Shown here: in pieces, positions 44,786-53,259 of the stretch
How positions within the stretch are numbered: position 1 is the first letter of the stretch
Layout: each line of letters opens with the position of its first letter
Assembly (NCBI GenBank): GCA_019637685.1
Contig: JAHBVF010000030.1
Location: 1-64,000, forward strand
Direction of reading: 5' to 3'
Source: Caldilineaceae bacterium
GTDB lineage: Bacteria; Chloroflexota; Anaerolineae; Caldilineales; Caldilineaceae
DNA: 64,000 nt
The notes under the pieces: model-generated
What the model saw: only the letters and a program-made list of their open reading frames with translations
Told to the model about the DNA's origin: nothing
Database searches by the model: none
Made by a program: the position numbers and the translations under genes

Positions 44786-46018
44786 TCAGGCCTTGCGCAT
44801 TCGCCAGGCGACAACAGCCAAAACCGATGTGAAAAACAAGAAGAGCCAGCCCGCGCCTCGCAAAAAGCCCGGCTTGGCAGATGCTGTAGAATTTATAGGC
44901 TGTTGAATAGACTCTACAGGCATGGGCACAGCTTGCCCTACCTGCGCGATTTTCATGGGAGTCGCTGTCGGGGTAGCTGTTTGGGTTGGTTGCACGAGAG
45001 CGACGGCATCTACAACGGGTGGGCTTACTTCGGTAGACGCTGCATCCCCATCCACTGCCAGTGTCGGCGTGGCCTCGGTGGTGGAAGCGGGTGCGCTTTC
45101 CTGTGCCTCTGGCGAGGGCGTCACTGGCTCGGATACCAGTGGCTCAACAACCGTTGTCGGCGTGGGCGGGCTATCGACAGTGCGCGTGATATCGGACGGC
45201 TGGGGCGTAGGCTGTGCCTGGGCCGCATTAACCTCTTCCGCAGAATCAGCGCTGGGTGTTGGTGTGCTGAAAATCAGCACAGTCGCGGTGGGCGTTGGAC
45301 TCTCCGTCGGCAAAGGAGTAGCAGTGGGCGTCGACGTGGGTGTCCAGGTGGGCGTCTGTGGTTGAGGCACGGGGGTCGGGGGAACTGGTGTCTGGGTGGC
45401 CGCAGCTACGGTAGTGGGCGTAGCCGTAGCCGCGGTAGTAGATGTAGCCGCTGTGGTGGGCGTGTTCGTCGGGACCTGCGTAGCCGTCGGTGTGGGCTGA
45501 CCGGCCGCGCCGATCTCCAGCAGACAATCCTGCTTTGTCACGCCAATCGCCTTGCCGTTGGCGTCAGAGAGAGTGACATCCCCAAAGGCAAAGTTTGCGA
45601 ACCCCTGGCCTATGCCTTGAACGGCGACGCGACCCAACTCACCCGAACCACTTTTGGCTGTGGCTGGGGCGAGTTGGGTCAGCGCCAACTGAACGGAACC
45701 GTTGTCGGCCGTGTTGAATAGAACGAAATCGGGACTGAGAAAGGTGCCAAGTTGTAGGTTGATTCCTTCTTTGGTCGTGTCGCCGTCCTGCACCTGAACC
45801 TTGCCTGCATCATAATTCATCTTCAATTCATAGCCATAGAGGTTCTGAACATCAGCGAATTCGATGACCAACTGCGCGGATTGCCCAGCCGGAATCGAGG
45901 CTGGTTCAAAACGGCAGGTAAGGCGGGCAGTGCTTTGCTGCGCGTGGGCAGAAGCCGGCAGCGACAGCAAAGCAGCCAACAGGCCCACGACCAGGCAATA
46001 GCGAAGAAAATCACGCAT
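44786..46018 (-). CDS. Membrane-anchored cohesin protein (scaffold anchor candidate)
   Basis: The 410-residue protein has a signal peptide (YCLVVGLLAALLSLPASAHA) and one cohesin domain (YGYELKMNYDAGKVQV, GTFLSPDFVLFN; about 30-170). A 200-residue Thr/Pro/Ala linker follows. It closes with a single transmembrane helix (WLFLFFTSVLAVVAW) and RMRKA, so it would be cell-anchored with the cohesin outside. It is the best candidate for holding dockerin proteins at the surface. The start could be 46018 or 46036; upstream frame is repeat DNA. Confidence 0.83.
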   Translation of the reverse strand: MRDFLRYCLVVGLLAALLSLPASAHAQQSTARLTCRFEPASIPAGQSAQLVIEFADVQNLYGYELKMNYDAGKVQVQDGDTTKEGINLQLGTFLSPDFVLFNTADNGSVQLALTQLAPATAKSGSGELGRVAVQGIGQGFANFAFGDVTLSDANGKAIGVTKQDCLLEIGAAGQPTPTATQVPTNTPTTAATSTTAATATPTTVAAATQTPVPPTPVPQPQTPTWTPTSTPTATPLPTESPTPTATVLIFSTPTPSADSAEEVNAAQAQPTPQPSDITRTVDSPPTPTTVVEPLVSEPVTPSPEAQESAPASTTEATPTLAVDGDAASTEVSPPVVDAVALVQPTQTATPTATPMKIAQVGQAVPMPVESIQQPINSTASAKPGFLRGAGWLFLFFTSVLAVVAWRMRKA

Positions 46019-46075
46019 GAAAACTCGTTCTTTCATAGAATCTGTATTGGTCAGTGACACCGGGAAAAGACGGCA

Positions 46076-46137
46076 GGACGCAGATTCACGCGGATAAACG
46101 CTGATCCAGAGAGACAAATCTGCGTTCATCTGCGTCC
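46076..46137. repeat. Palindromic repeat of the ACGCAGAT family (inverted copy)
   Basis: Arms GGACGCAGAT and ATCTGCGTCC enclose the same core as the repeat at 40796, in the opposite orientation. It lies upstream of the anchored cohesin gene. Confidence 0.75.
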
Positions 46138-46199
46138 AAAATTTCAGCATCTGCCTGACCAATATATTCATTCATGGAATCGCTGGAACACTTGCTGAG

Positions 46200-47162
46200 T
46201 TACCAGCTTTTGGGTCCTGCTTCGCCATAGTTGCTGGCCGCGCGGCTCAAATCCAGGATGTTGACTGTGCCGTCCTGGTTTAGATCGGTGCAGGGCAGGC
46301 TACCCGGCCCACTGCCGAACAGGTTGCCCATTGCAGCCAAATCCTGAATATTGACCCGGTTGTCACCGTTCACGTCACCGGCCAGGAGCGTAACCGCAGA
46401 AGGCGTAACAGAAGGCGAATCTACGTTTATCTTTTTAGCCGTCAGGTGACAGGCGGCAACCGCGGTCAGTGTAAAACCACCACCTGTCGGCAGGGGCAAA
46501 CTAAACAAGGCACCAGATACCACTACTTGACTTGCCTGCCCCTGCACGGTGGTGCCAATGCCCGCCACAGCGACAGTACGGGGAACAACAGGACCCGGTG
46601 ACTGCAAAGTGACAGTTCCTTCAACCACCGGCGCGGGGTTGATGGTGATGGTCAGGTTCCCCGGCGCAACCGCGGTCAATTGCTGTCCCGCTTCATCAGA
46701 GAAGAGAAGATCCAATTTGGTGCCAGCACCAATGACAGTAGATACGCTACCGCCAGGATTGGTGGCCTCGACCAGAATCGAAACCAACTCGACGTCAGTG
46801 CCAGAGAGGGTACTTCCATTGGTCAATGTGGCCGCAAATTCGATGCTCTCGATGGGTGTGTTACCACCCGATGCCACGGCACGGGCCACGAAGGTATTGG
46901 CCACCGGCCAGGCACTGCCCATGCTGACGCCCAATACATTCAGCTTGATATCGTCGTAGACCAGACTCATCTGCACCCCGTATAGTCCCGTGGGGGCATC
47001 TACTTTGACAGATACAATGAAACGTTCGTTGCCGTCAACGGTGGTTTTGGGTGTTGACAGGGTGACAACGCCCGTTGCCGCCTGTACAAGGCCCGGCAGA
47101 CAGGCCACCAAAAGGCTTAGAATAAGTACGGCGACAGCGGTGGAACGAAAGTGAGTGTTCAT
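46200..47162 (-). CDS. Secreted cohesin plus dockerin protein
   Basis: The 320-residue protein has a signal peptide with possible lipid attachment (LLVACLPG), a cohesin-like domain (YGVQMSLVYDDIKLNVLGV; about 35-165), a middle beta module, and a C-terminal dockerin pair. The dockerin repeats read DVNGDNRVNIQDLAAMG and DLNQDGTVNILDLSRAA with calcium loop residues intact. Carrying both a cohesin and a dockerin makes it a possible adaptor between partners. GAGGA precedes the ATG at 47162. Confidence 0.85.
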   Translation of the reverse strand: MNTHFRSTAVAVLILSLLVACLPGLVQAATGVVTLSTPKTTVDGNERFIVSVKVDAPTGLYGVQMSLVYDDIKLNVLGVSMGSAWPVANTFVARAVASGGNTPIESIEFAATLTNGSTLSGTDVELVSILVEATNPGGSVSTVIGAGTKLDLLFSDEAGQQLTAVAPGNLTITINPAPVVEGTVTLQSPGPVVPRTVAVAGIGTTVQGQASQVVVSGALFSLPLPTGGGFTLTAVAACHLTAKKINVDSPSVTPSAVTLLAGDVNGDNRVNIQDLAAMGNLFGSGPGSLPCTDLNQDGTVNILDLSRAASNYGEAGPKSW

Positions 47163-47252
47163 AGGGTCCTCTTTCACAAGAACGAGGGTATGGGAGACAA
47201 GGAGGCGTGAGCATCCGAAGAATACCCACGCCTCTCTGTTATAGGTTACTGA

Positions 47253-50200
47253 TTACTGCCAAGGCGAAGTATAGGTACTGCCAGTTTCAAGACCAAAATT
47301 ACCAGCAGCAATCGCCAGGTCCTGAATATTGACCGTAGAATCGCCATTGATATTTGCCAGGTCGCCGACAGTAGCCCAGTCCAAGTCCGTACTGACCTTG
47401 CCGAAGCGAACACCAATCATCACCAAGTCTTGAATGTTGATCTTGTCGTCGCCATTGATATCGCCACCACGCAACTCTACTGAGGTCAGGTCAATACTAT
47501 CATCAGTACCAGGCCTGACAAGGACCGTACGAATGGCTGCCAAGTACTTTGGCGCATCCAGTCGAACGTTATAGGTCTTGTCTGAAGGAGGATTGGAATT
47601 AGCCGGGACAGGATCGATCTCAAGACGACCGGAATTGTCCTGATTGTCGTACAGTACGTTGCCAGACTCATTGGTAAGTGGGCTCAACTTCAAATAGGTT
47701 CCATCCCAGTTTGAATTGCGCCCTTGTAGCGAGACGTTCACGTATACATCAGGTGATGGAATTACTGTCAGTACTAAATCTGCACCTGGAGTGGGTGTCG
47801 CTGGATTGCCATTTTTGTCCGAGAAAAGGAGTGGCTTAGTCGTCGCGTTCAAGCTCACAGTTTGGCTACCAGTTCCGCCGATCTTAGCCAGGAAGGTGAT
47901 GGTTGCCAGCGCAATGGAATCATCATCCACATTATCTGCATGACCAACCACATCCCCACGCTGGGCGAAGGCAAATCGAAGCTCCCCGCTGCCCGTGTCG
48001 TTGTTATTATAGGTCACGGCATCAGCGTAGAGATTGGCTCCGGTCGAAGTACCACCCAAGGAAACTTTGGTCACTTCCAGACCAGCACCATACTTGAGAG
48101 ACAGATCGACACCATAGAGTGCAGAGGAACCGGCCTTGACCACAACTTCGACCGTTTCACCCTCACCAAATGTGGCGCTGTTAAAACCGGGTGCCAGCTC
48201 CGCCCAGACTACAGGTGATAAGCCACCGAATGGTGTGCCATCGAGTTCAGACAGGCGTGGCGTTGTGTTTACGTCGTTCAAGGTGAATCTATAAAAACCA
48301 TCGTTATCCGGTGTAATCGTGTCTGGAGCTTTGACTAGCTTCCAGTCATCGCCATCATAGTAGTAGAGACTGCCCGTGTTGCCGCCTGCATCCAAAGTGA
48401 TGGCCAAGCTATCACCGGTAGTCGCGCCACTGACGTTGATATCGTAGTAGTTTCCGGCATTGCCAAAGGTGCCGACTGTGCTCGGATTGCCGGTATATTT
48501 GGCCAGGGTGATTGTAGCGGAACTGCCCGTAAAGGCTGTGGATACCTCACCACCGGGCAGGTTGACACTGCCGCTACCGCTCACCGCACTGCTGGTCACT
48601 TCTTGTGGCGCATCCCCGACAAAGGGAACGAAGCAGACGTTGGGGCCGGCAATGCTACCGCTGCCACTCGATGTGCCGGGTTTCGTGCAGCCAGCCGGTG
48701 TTGTGAATCCACCACTTGGGCCGCTGTTCGCACCCCAGAAGTTGTTAGTAGCCTTGATGGGTGTACTAGAGGCAACGGCTGCTACACCTACCGCTACACT
48801 ATTGAAGGTATTGAATTGAACGATGGCCGTACTTGCAGATGTATTGCTTTCAAAGAAGACGGCAATCGCATCGGAGGGGGACTTGTGGTCCGTCAGATTG
48901 CTGATGTCATTTCCTTGAACTACAGCAATAGGCGTATTTGCTTCTAAGCCAATGCCGTGTGCCCAAAGTGCTTCTAGCTGCGAAATCGTATTATTCACGA
49001 TCTTCGCATTACTCGCAATATGGTTTATCAATACGCCATATGCACCAGCACCACCGCCGCCGCCGCTTACCCACGGGACCGTAGCCGCGTATATTCCACT
49101 TATGTTGTTTCCAGTGATAGTGACATTGCTAATGTCACCTGTACCACCTGAGTTTCCAACATAGATGCCTTTGGCACTGCTACCCGCATTGCCGTTATGT
49201 AACATACCTGTGTTTCCCACATTCATAATCTTATTATCCGAGATCATAAAGTTGGAGACACTGGAGTTATTGGTAGAAATGTAGATAGCTTGAGCCGAGC
49301 CATTGGCGTTGCCAGTTCCAATGCCATTAAAAATACTATTGCGAACCTTTGCGCCGCCGACGGAACTAAAAGAAACACCAGCAGTTCCACTTGGATTACT
49401 GACCGTGAATCCGTCAAAAGTGACATCATCGCTGCTTACCGTAACAGAGCCGTTTAGGATAGATTCTCCAATACGAGATCCCGTATTGGGATTTATCCCA
49501 ACATTCGCACCGTTGAGCGTCACAGACTTGTTGACGTTCACGTTCTCAGTGTAAGTGCCAAGCAAGACTGCAATGATGCCACCAGGAGCTACCGCAGTAA
49601 TGCCATGCTGGATTCCACCCAGAGGCTGTCGAAGATTGCCAAGACCATTTCCGACTCCGAAATCTTCAGCAGGTGTAGGTGTGCTTCCCGCTTGGACAAA
49701 TACATGGGAAACATTTGAGTTGGGAAAACGCCTGTCCAAAATCTTCATAGCACCATTGTTTTGGGACAGGGCCATCATTGCTTGACCATACGCAGATAGT
49801 CCATCCGATTGGAGAGGAAGTAGAGTCGACGAGGCAGGGACATATGACGGCACGTTTGCGGGATTAGACGGGTAAAGGCTTGTCAATATCACAATGTCCC
49901 ATTCATTACCGATAGTACCAGGCGCATTGCCGGAGACAACGGAAGAACCATATTCGATAATCGAACCCTTGGTATTATCGATGGTGTTGGCAGTCACATT
50001 GGCATTAGACGATACTGTATTCAGCAGGATGCCAGTGCGAACATTCCGAATCACATTGCCTGAAACCGTTGCATTGGCACCCAAAACTGAAATGCCAGTC
50101 GAGCTTGTACCGCTTGCCCAAACCACATCGGTATAATTGGCTGAGTGTGGACCAACAATCGTGAATCCGGAAACTGTGACACCAGACGCGTTGATCGTAA

Positions 50201-50546
50201 TGCCTGTCTTTGTTAATGCTACATTGATTTGCGCCCCGTTGGAACCTTGAAGTGTCAGACCCTCTATGCCGATAGTAATTTCTTCGTCATATGTCCCCGC
50301 CGCCACGTTGATGGTGTCGCCGTCGCTGGCCGCGTCAATGGCGGCTTGGATAGTTGCACAGTTGGGATCGCCCACTGTACACGCACCTGTACTGTCTGGA
50401 TCGACATTCCACGTCGTTTCTGCTGCCAACACTACCGGCGTTGAGCCAACCGCCAGCACCACCCCCAGGACCAACGCAATAGCTGCCAATATCTGTATGG
50501 CCTGTCCTCGCCATAACTCTTTGACTTTCATACGCTTAACTGTCAT
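47253..50546 (-). CDS. Large secreted beta-helix protein with cohesin and dockerin
   Basis: The 1097-residue protein begins with a signal peptide (IQILAAIALVLGVVLAVG). Most of it is a right-handed parallel beta-helix (about 40-650, repeated Asn-rich NVTITGNNISGIYA units) of the type in polysaccharide lyases or adhesins, though no catalytic set is obvious. A cohesin domain follows (YGVDLSLKYGAGLEVTKVSL), then a dockerin: DINGDDKINIQDLVMIG and NINGDSTVNIQDLAIAA. It could bind a glycan and dock to another cohesin protein. GGAGAAGG precedes the ATG. Confidence 0.87.
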   Translation of the reverse strand: MTVKRMKVKELWRGQAIQILAAIALVLGVVLAVGSTPVVLAAETTWNVDPDSTGACTVGDPNCATIQAAIDAASDGDTINVAAGTYDEEITIGIEGLTLQGSNGAQINVALTKTGITINASGVTVSGFTIVGPHSANYTDVVWASGTSSTGISVLGANATVSGNVIRNVRTGILLNTVSSNANVTANTIDNTKGSIIEYGSSVVSGNAPGTIGNEWDIVILTSLYPSNPANVPSYVPASSTLLPLQSDGLSAYGQAMMALSQNNGAMKILDRRFPNSNVSHVFVQAGSTPTPAEDFGVGNGLGNLRQPLGGIQHGITAVAPGGIIAVLLGTYTENVNVNKSVTLNGANVGINPNTGSRIGESILNGSVTVSSDDVTFDGFTVSNPSGTAGVSFSSVGGAKVRNSIFNGIGTGNANGSAQAIYISTNNSSVSNFMISDNKIMNVGNTGMLHNGNAGSSAKGIYVGNSGGTGDISNVTITGNNISGIYAATVPWVSGGGGGAGAYGVLINHIASNAKIVNNTISQLEALWAHGIGLEANTPIAVVQGNDISNLTDHKSPSDAIAVFFESNTSASTAIVQFNTFNSVAVGVAAVASSTPIKATNNFWGANSGPSGGFTTPAGCTKPGTSSGSGSIAGPNVCFVPFVGDAPQEVTSSAVSGSGSVNLPGGEVSTAFTGSSATITLAKYTGNPSTVGTFGNAGNYYDINVSGATTGDSLAITLDAGGNTGSLYYYDGDDWKLVKAPDTITPDNDGFYRFTLNDVNTTPRLSELDGTPFGGLSPVVWAELAPGFNSATFGEGETVEVVVKAGSSALYGVDLSLKYGAGLEVTKVSLGGTSTGANLYADAVTYNNNDTGSGELRFAFAQRGDVVGHADNVDDDSIALATITFLAKIGGTGSQTVSLNATTKPLLFSDKNGNPATPTPGADLVLTVIPSPDVYVNVSLQGRNSNWDGTYLKLSPLTNESGNVLYDNQDNSGRLEIDPVPANSNPPSDKTYNVRLDAPKYLAAIRTVLVRPGTDDSIDLTSVELRGGDINGDDKINIQDLVMIGVRFGKVSTDLDWATVGDLANINGDSTVNIQDLAIAAGNFGLETGSTYTSPWQ

Positions 50547-50934
50547 TTCCTTCTCCTCGTAATTTGTAGTAGGTCGAGATAAAACACAAAACACTTTCGA
50601 CTACTGACCCTGTATTTATTGTCCCGAAGGACGCGTTTCCAGTTGTATATTGTCTTCCCCTATCACCCCCCTTTAAGACTCTCTCTCTCTACATCTCGGT
50701 AGGCCAAACTTCACCAACCGTTGTAGGCTGTACCCGTATCCCGGTTGTAGTTCCCGGTTGTAATGGTCAGGTAACTGTCGAGAAATGAGTTGCAGGTATG
50801 ATTCCGGGAATCGGCCACAACATCGTTCGGTTTTTCCTAAATCGTCTGGCCGATTCCCGGAATCTCGTCCGCGAAACCCCTACATTATTTCTTGACGCTT
50901 ACCAAATCCTGGATGTTGACTTTATCCTCTTCTC
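50547..50934. other. 388-bp intergenic region with a palindrome and dockerin remnant
   Basis: It holds a perfect 18-bp palindrome (50800-50864, GATTCCGGGAATCGGCCA and inverse). It also holds a short stretch (minus, 50882-50929) that reads EDKVNIQDLVSVKK, a broken dockerin repeat. Otherwise no gene. Confidence 0.65.
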
Positions 50935-52146
50935 TCACTCAGGGACCCAAGCATACTGACTACCATTCGTTCCAAAATTGCCCGAAACCAGTGACAGGTC
51001 CTGGATATTGACTTTGCCATCCCCATTTACATCGCCGGTCAAACTGCCTGCGTCTCCGTATTGACTGCCGATAATCGACAGGTCAAAGATGTTGACCCGG
51101 TTGTCCCGGTTGATATCTCCGGCCAGGAGGCGGAGGGCTTGAAACCCTATGCTTTCGGGGAGCTGGCCATTTACGTCCAAATGTTCGGACAATGTGAGGT
51201 TGGCCTTGGCGGAGAGATAGCCTGGGAAAGTAGCCTCGACGGTGTACGCCGTCGTCCCTTCGATGGCGAATGCAGGCACCATGGGAATGAAGAAATCCCC
51301 ATGGATGTCGGTGGTGGCGCGCAGATTCGAGCCGGGCCACATCAACACCTGGATGCCGCTGGGGTTGGGGCGTCCCTGCAGGGTGAAGTTGCCTTGCACT
51401 GTGGTACAACAGCGCTCCGTGGGACTGCTACTGTTTTGGGGATTGGGGGTTGTTTGGGTTATGAAATCATCTTCGTTATTACCACTGTCGTAACTATTTC
51501 CAAAGCTGGCATGTGGATATGGATCACTCATATCAGATTGTTTTGAGAAGTAGAAAGCTTTACGTTCGATGCTTTGGCCATTGGGTGGGCTTGAAGGAAA
51601 AGCGCTACCTTCATAGCCATCGGTATTGTTCGTAATAGTGCCGTATCCCACGATATCTACGACAGTCAAACCCTGATCGCTGTAAAGAATAATGGTGTTA
51701 TCAGGAGCCAAATGTGTACCTGTATCATAAGTCAGGTCTTTTGTTACGCTTCCTGTGTACTCAGGCGATACAACGAGAAAATAACCATAGGCACGTATTT
51801 TGGTTCCAGACGGAAAACTTAACCAGAAATTCTGGGTTGTATTCCCGTTGGACGTTTTACGTGTCAGACGCCACCCCGTCATATCGACTTCAGAAGCGGT
51901 AGGATTGTAAAGCTCAATGAATTCGTCATTCGCCACGCTTCCCGCCACCTGCACCTCACTAATCACCACGTGATCCGCAATCACGTGCGTGGGCGGTAGG
52001 TCCTCTTCTTCGCTTAAGGGGCGGGCATGGGCAGGTAGATTTTTTGTAATGAAGAGAGTTATAAAGACGAGGAAAATGGCGAGGAAGCGCGCAGAGTCAT
52101 GGTCCGGAATAGTGGCGGATCGGATGGCCAATAAAGACTGCAACAT
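50935..52146 (-). CDS. Secreted lamin-tail-domain protein with dockerin
   Basis: The 403-residue protein has a signal peptide (FLAIFLVFITLFI), a lamin-tail domain (VVISEVQVAGSVANDEFIEL, NPTASEVDMTGWRL; about 60-170) and a carboxypeptidase-regulatory-like domain. A C-terminal dockerin pair follows (DINRDNRVNIFDLSIIG, DVNGDGKVNIQDLSLVS). It should be held at the surface by one of the cohesin proteins. The frame extends to 52233 (GTG), but a plus-strand promoter lies in 52152-52180, which favours 52146. Confidence 0.82.
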   Translation of the reverse strand: MLQSLLAIRSATIPDHDSARFLAIFLVFITLFITKNLPAHARPLSEEEDLPPTHVIADHVVISEVQVAGSVANDEFIELYNPTASEVDMTGWRLTRKTSNGNTTQNFWLSFPSGTKIRAYGYFLVVSPEYTGSVTKDLTYDTGTHLAPDNTIILYSDQGLTVVDIVGYGTITNNTDGYEGSAFPSSPPNGQSIERKAFYFSKQSDMSDPYPHASFGNSYDSGNNEDDFITQTTPNPQNSSSPTERCCTTVQGNFTLQGRPNPSGIQVLMWPGSNLRATTDIHGDFFIPMVPAFAIEGTTAYTVEATFPGYLSAKANLTLSEHLDVNGQLPESIGFQALRLLAGDINRDNRVNIFDLSIIGSQYGDAGSLTGDVNGDGKVNIQDLSLVSGNFGTNGSQYAWVPE

Positions 52147-52151
52147 GGCAG

Positions 52152-52180
52152 TTGCAAAGGCGCGTTTATACCTGTATAAT
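52152..52180 (+). promoter_or_regulatory. Sigma70-type promoter for a small RNA candidate
   Basis: TTGCAA (52152-52157) and TATAAT (52175-52180) are separated by 17 bp, on the plus strand, divergent from the lamin-tail gene. Confidence 0.65.
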
Positions 52181-52186
52181 AGACCT

Positions 52187-52320
52187 AACGATAAAGCCAC
52201 ACAACGCATAGCGTTCGCTCTCGGTAGGTCCACGCTCCTGTCTGCTTAGCCGCGACGGAGCGTGGACGGTGGTATTTGTTGTCGCGCTGCTCTGGTCTGA
52301 CCACCAGAGCAGCGTTTCTT
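52187..52320 (+). ncRNA. Candidate small RNA with terminator
   Basis: The stretch from the expected start near 52187 to a terminator has no ORF. It contains three hairpins: AACGC/GCGTT (52203-52215), GTCCACGCTCC/GGAGCGTGGAC (52228-52267), and an ending 12-bp stem CGCTGCTCTGGT/ACCAGAGCAGCG (52285-52314) with TTTCTT. A promoter directly precedes it. I do not recognise a known RNA family. Confidence 0.5.
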
Positions 52321-53259
52321 ATTGGAGCAGAAAATATCGGACGCGACAAGCCATCATCTTATTTGCTTGCAGGTAAGTAAAATAGAGATGGATAGAAGTG
52401 TTAAATAGACAGGCCCTTTACAAAAAGGATTCCGGAATATTTTGATTTGGAGGCAGCAAGGAAACAAACCAACAACCCTGCCGGTAGGCATGTGGCTGTA
52501 AACCTTGCGTCTCGTCTGGGGATGGTTGAGTGATGTAGTGGAGCGATGACCCAGGAGAAACTCATATTGATGAAATTAATGCAACAAATAGCAAAAATAG
52601 GCATAAAGCACTATTGAAATCTGTTCGGTTCTTATTCTATTCGTGTTTTGTGTAAGTGTCAAGCTTCGTTTGCTGTCAAACAGTTTGCAAAATCGGGTAT
52701 CAGAACCGAAACAGATGGCGAATTTCAGTTTGACAATCTAGCCCCGACCAGGACGGAAGCGATTTATTGAGCACAAAAACAGGCGTCGAATGCGTAGAAA
52801 AAAGCAGCCAATAGGTCCATCAAAAATCTAAATCCGAAAACTATTTCCATTTCTACGGTTTATCTCCCCCTCAAACAAGGTAGCTTACACCTGGGCATCC
52901 CCGCGTAGCCCGTAAACTTATGAGCAAAGCGTGGCTGCCACGAAATCTTTTTCGCGACCCGCTGCCTGCCATTCAAGCAGACCTGTCCCGCGCATAAGCA
53001 CGCCCTCCGCAATCCTCACACATTTCCCAAACCACAAGCTAACAGATTCTTCACATTATCTCCCCATACTGGCAGCCAGGAATGTCCAGCCACAACCCTA
53101 TCTGCTTTTCTGGCTGGGCAATCGCCTATCTGCGCTCCTGCGTCCCATTTCGTCGACTGCACAGAAAACCAGGCGAAAAATCAAACAGATGTGCCAAACA
53201 GCAAACCAACGGGACAGGTGAACGGGCCGCGGGACAAATTCACGAAAGGGAGAGAATCG
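52321..53259. other. 939-bp stretch without recognised gene
   Basis: This is the largest gene-free gap. It is more AT-rich than its surroundings up to about 52900. It holds a possible folded element at 52458-52508 (GCAAGG...CCTTGC closing stem with CCTGCCGGTAGG inside). Short frames at 52401-52604 and 52931-53221 look random. Confidence 0.6.

Noticed and set aside
52455-52510. Possible cyclic-di-GMP-I riboswitch upstream of the dockerin gene
   Set aside because: A few strings resemble it, but the conserved tetraloop hairpin and GGGCAAACC-type segments are absent.
52401-52604. 67-codon minus-strand frame in the AT-rich gap
   Set aside because: Composition looks random, there is no ribosome-binding site, and it overlaps a possible folded element.
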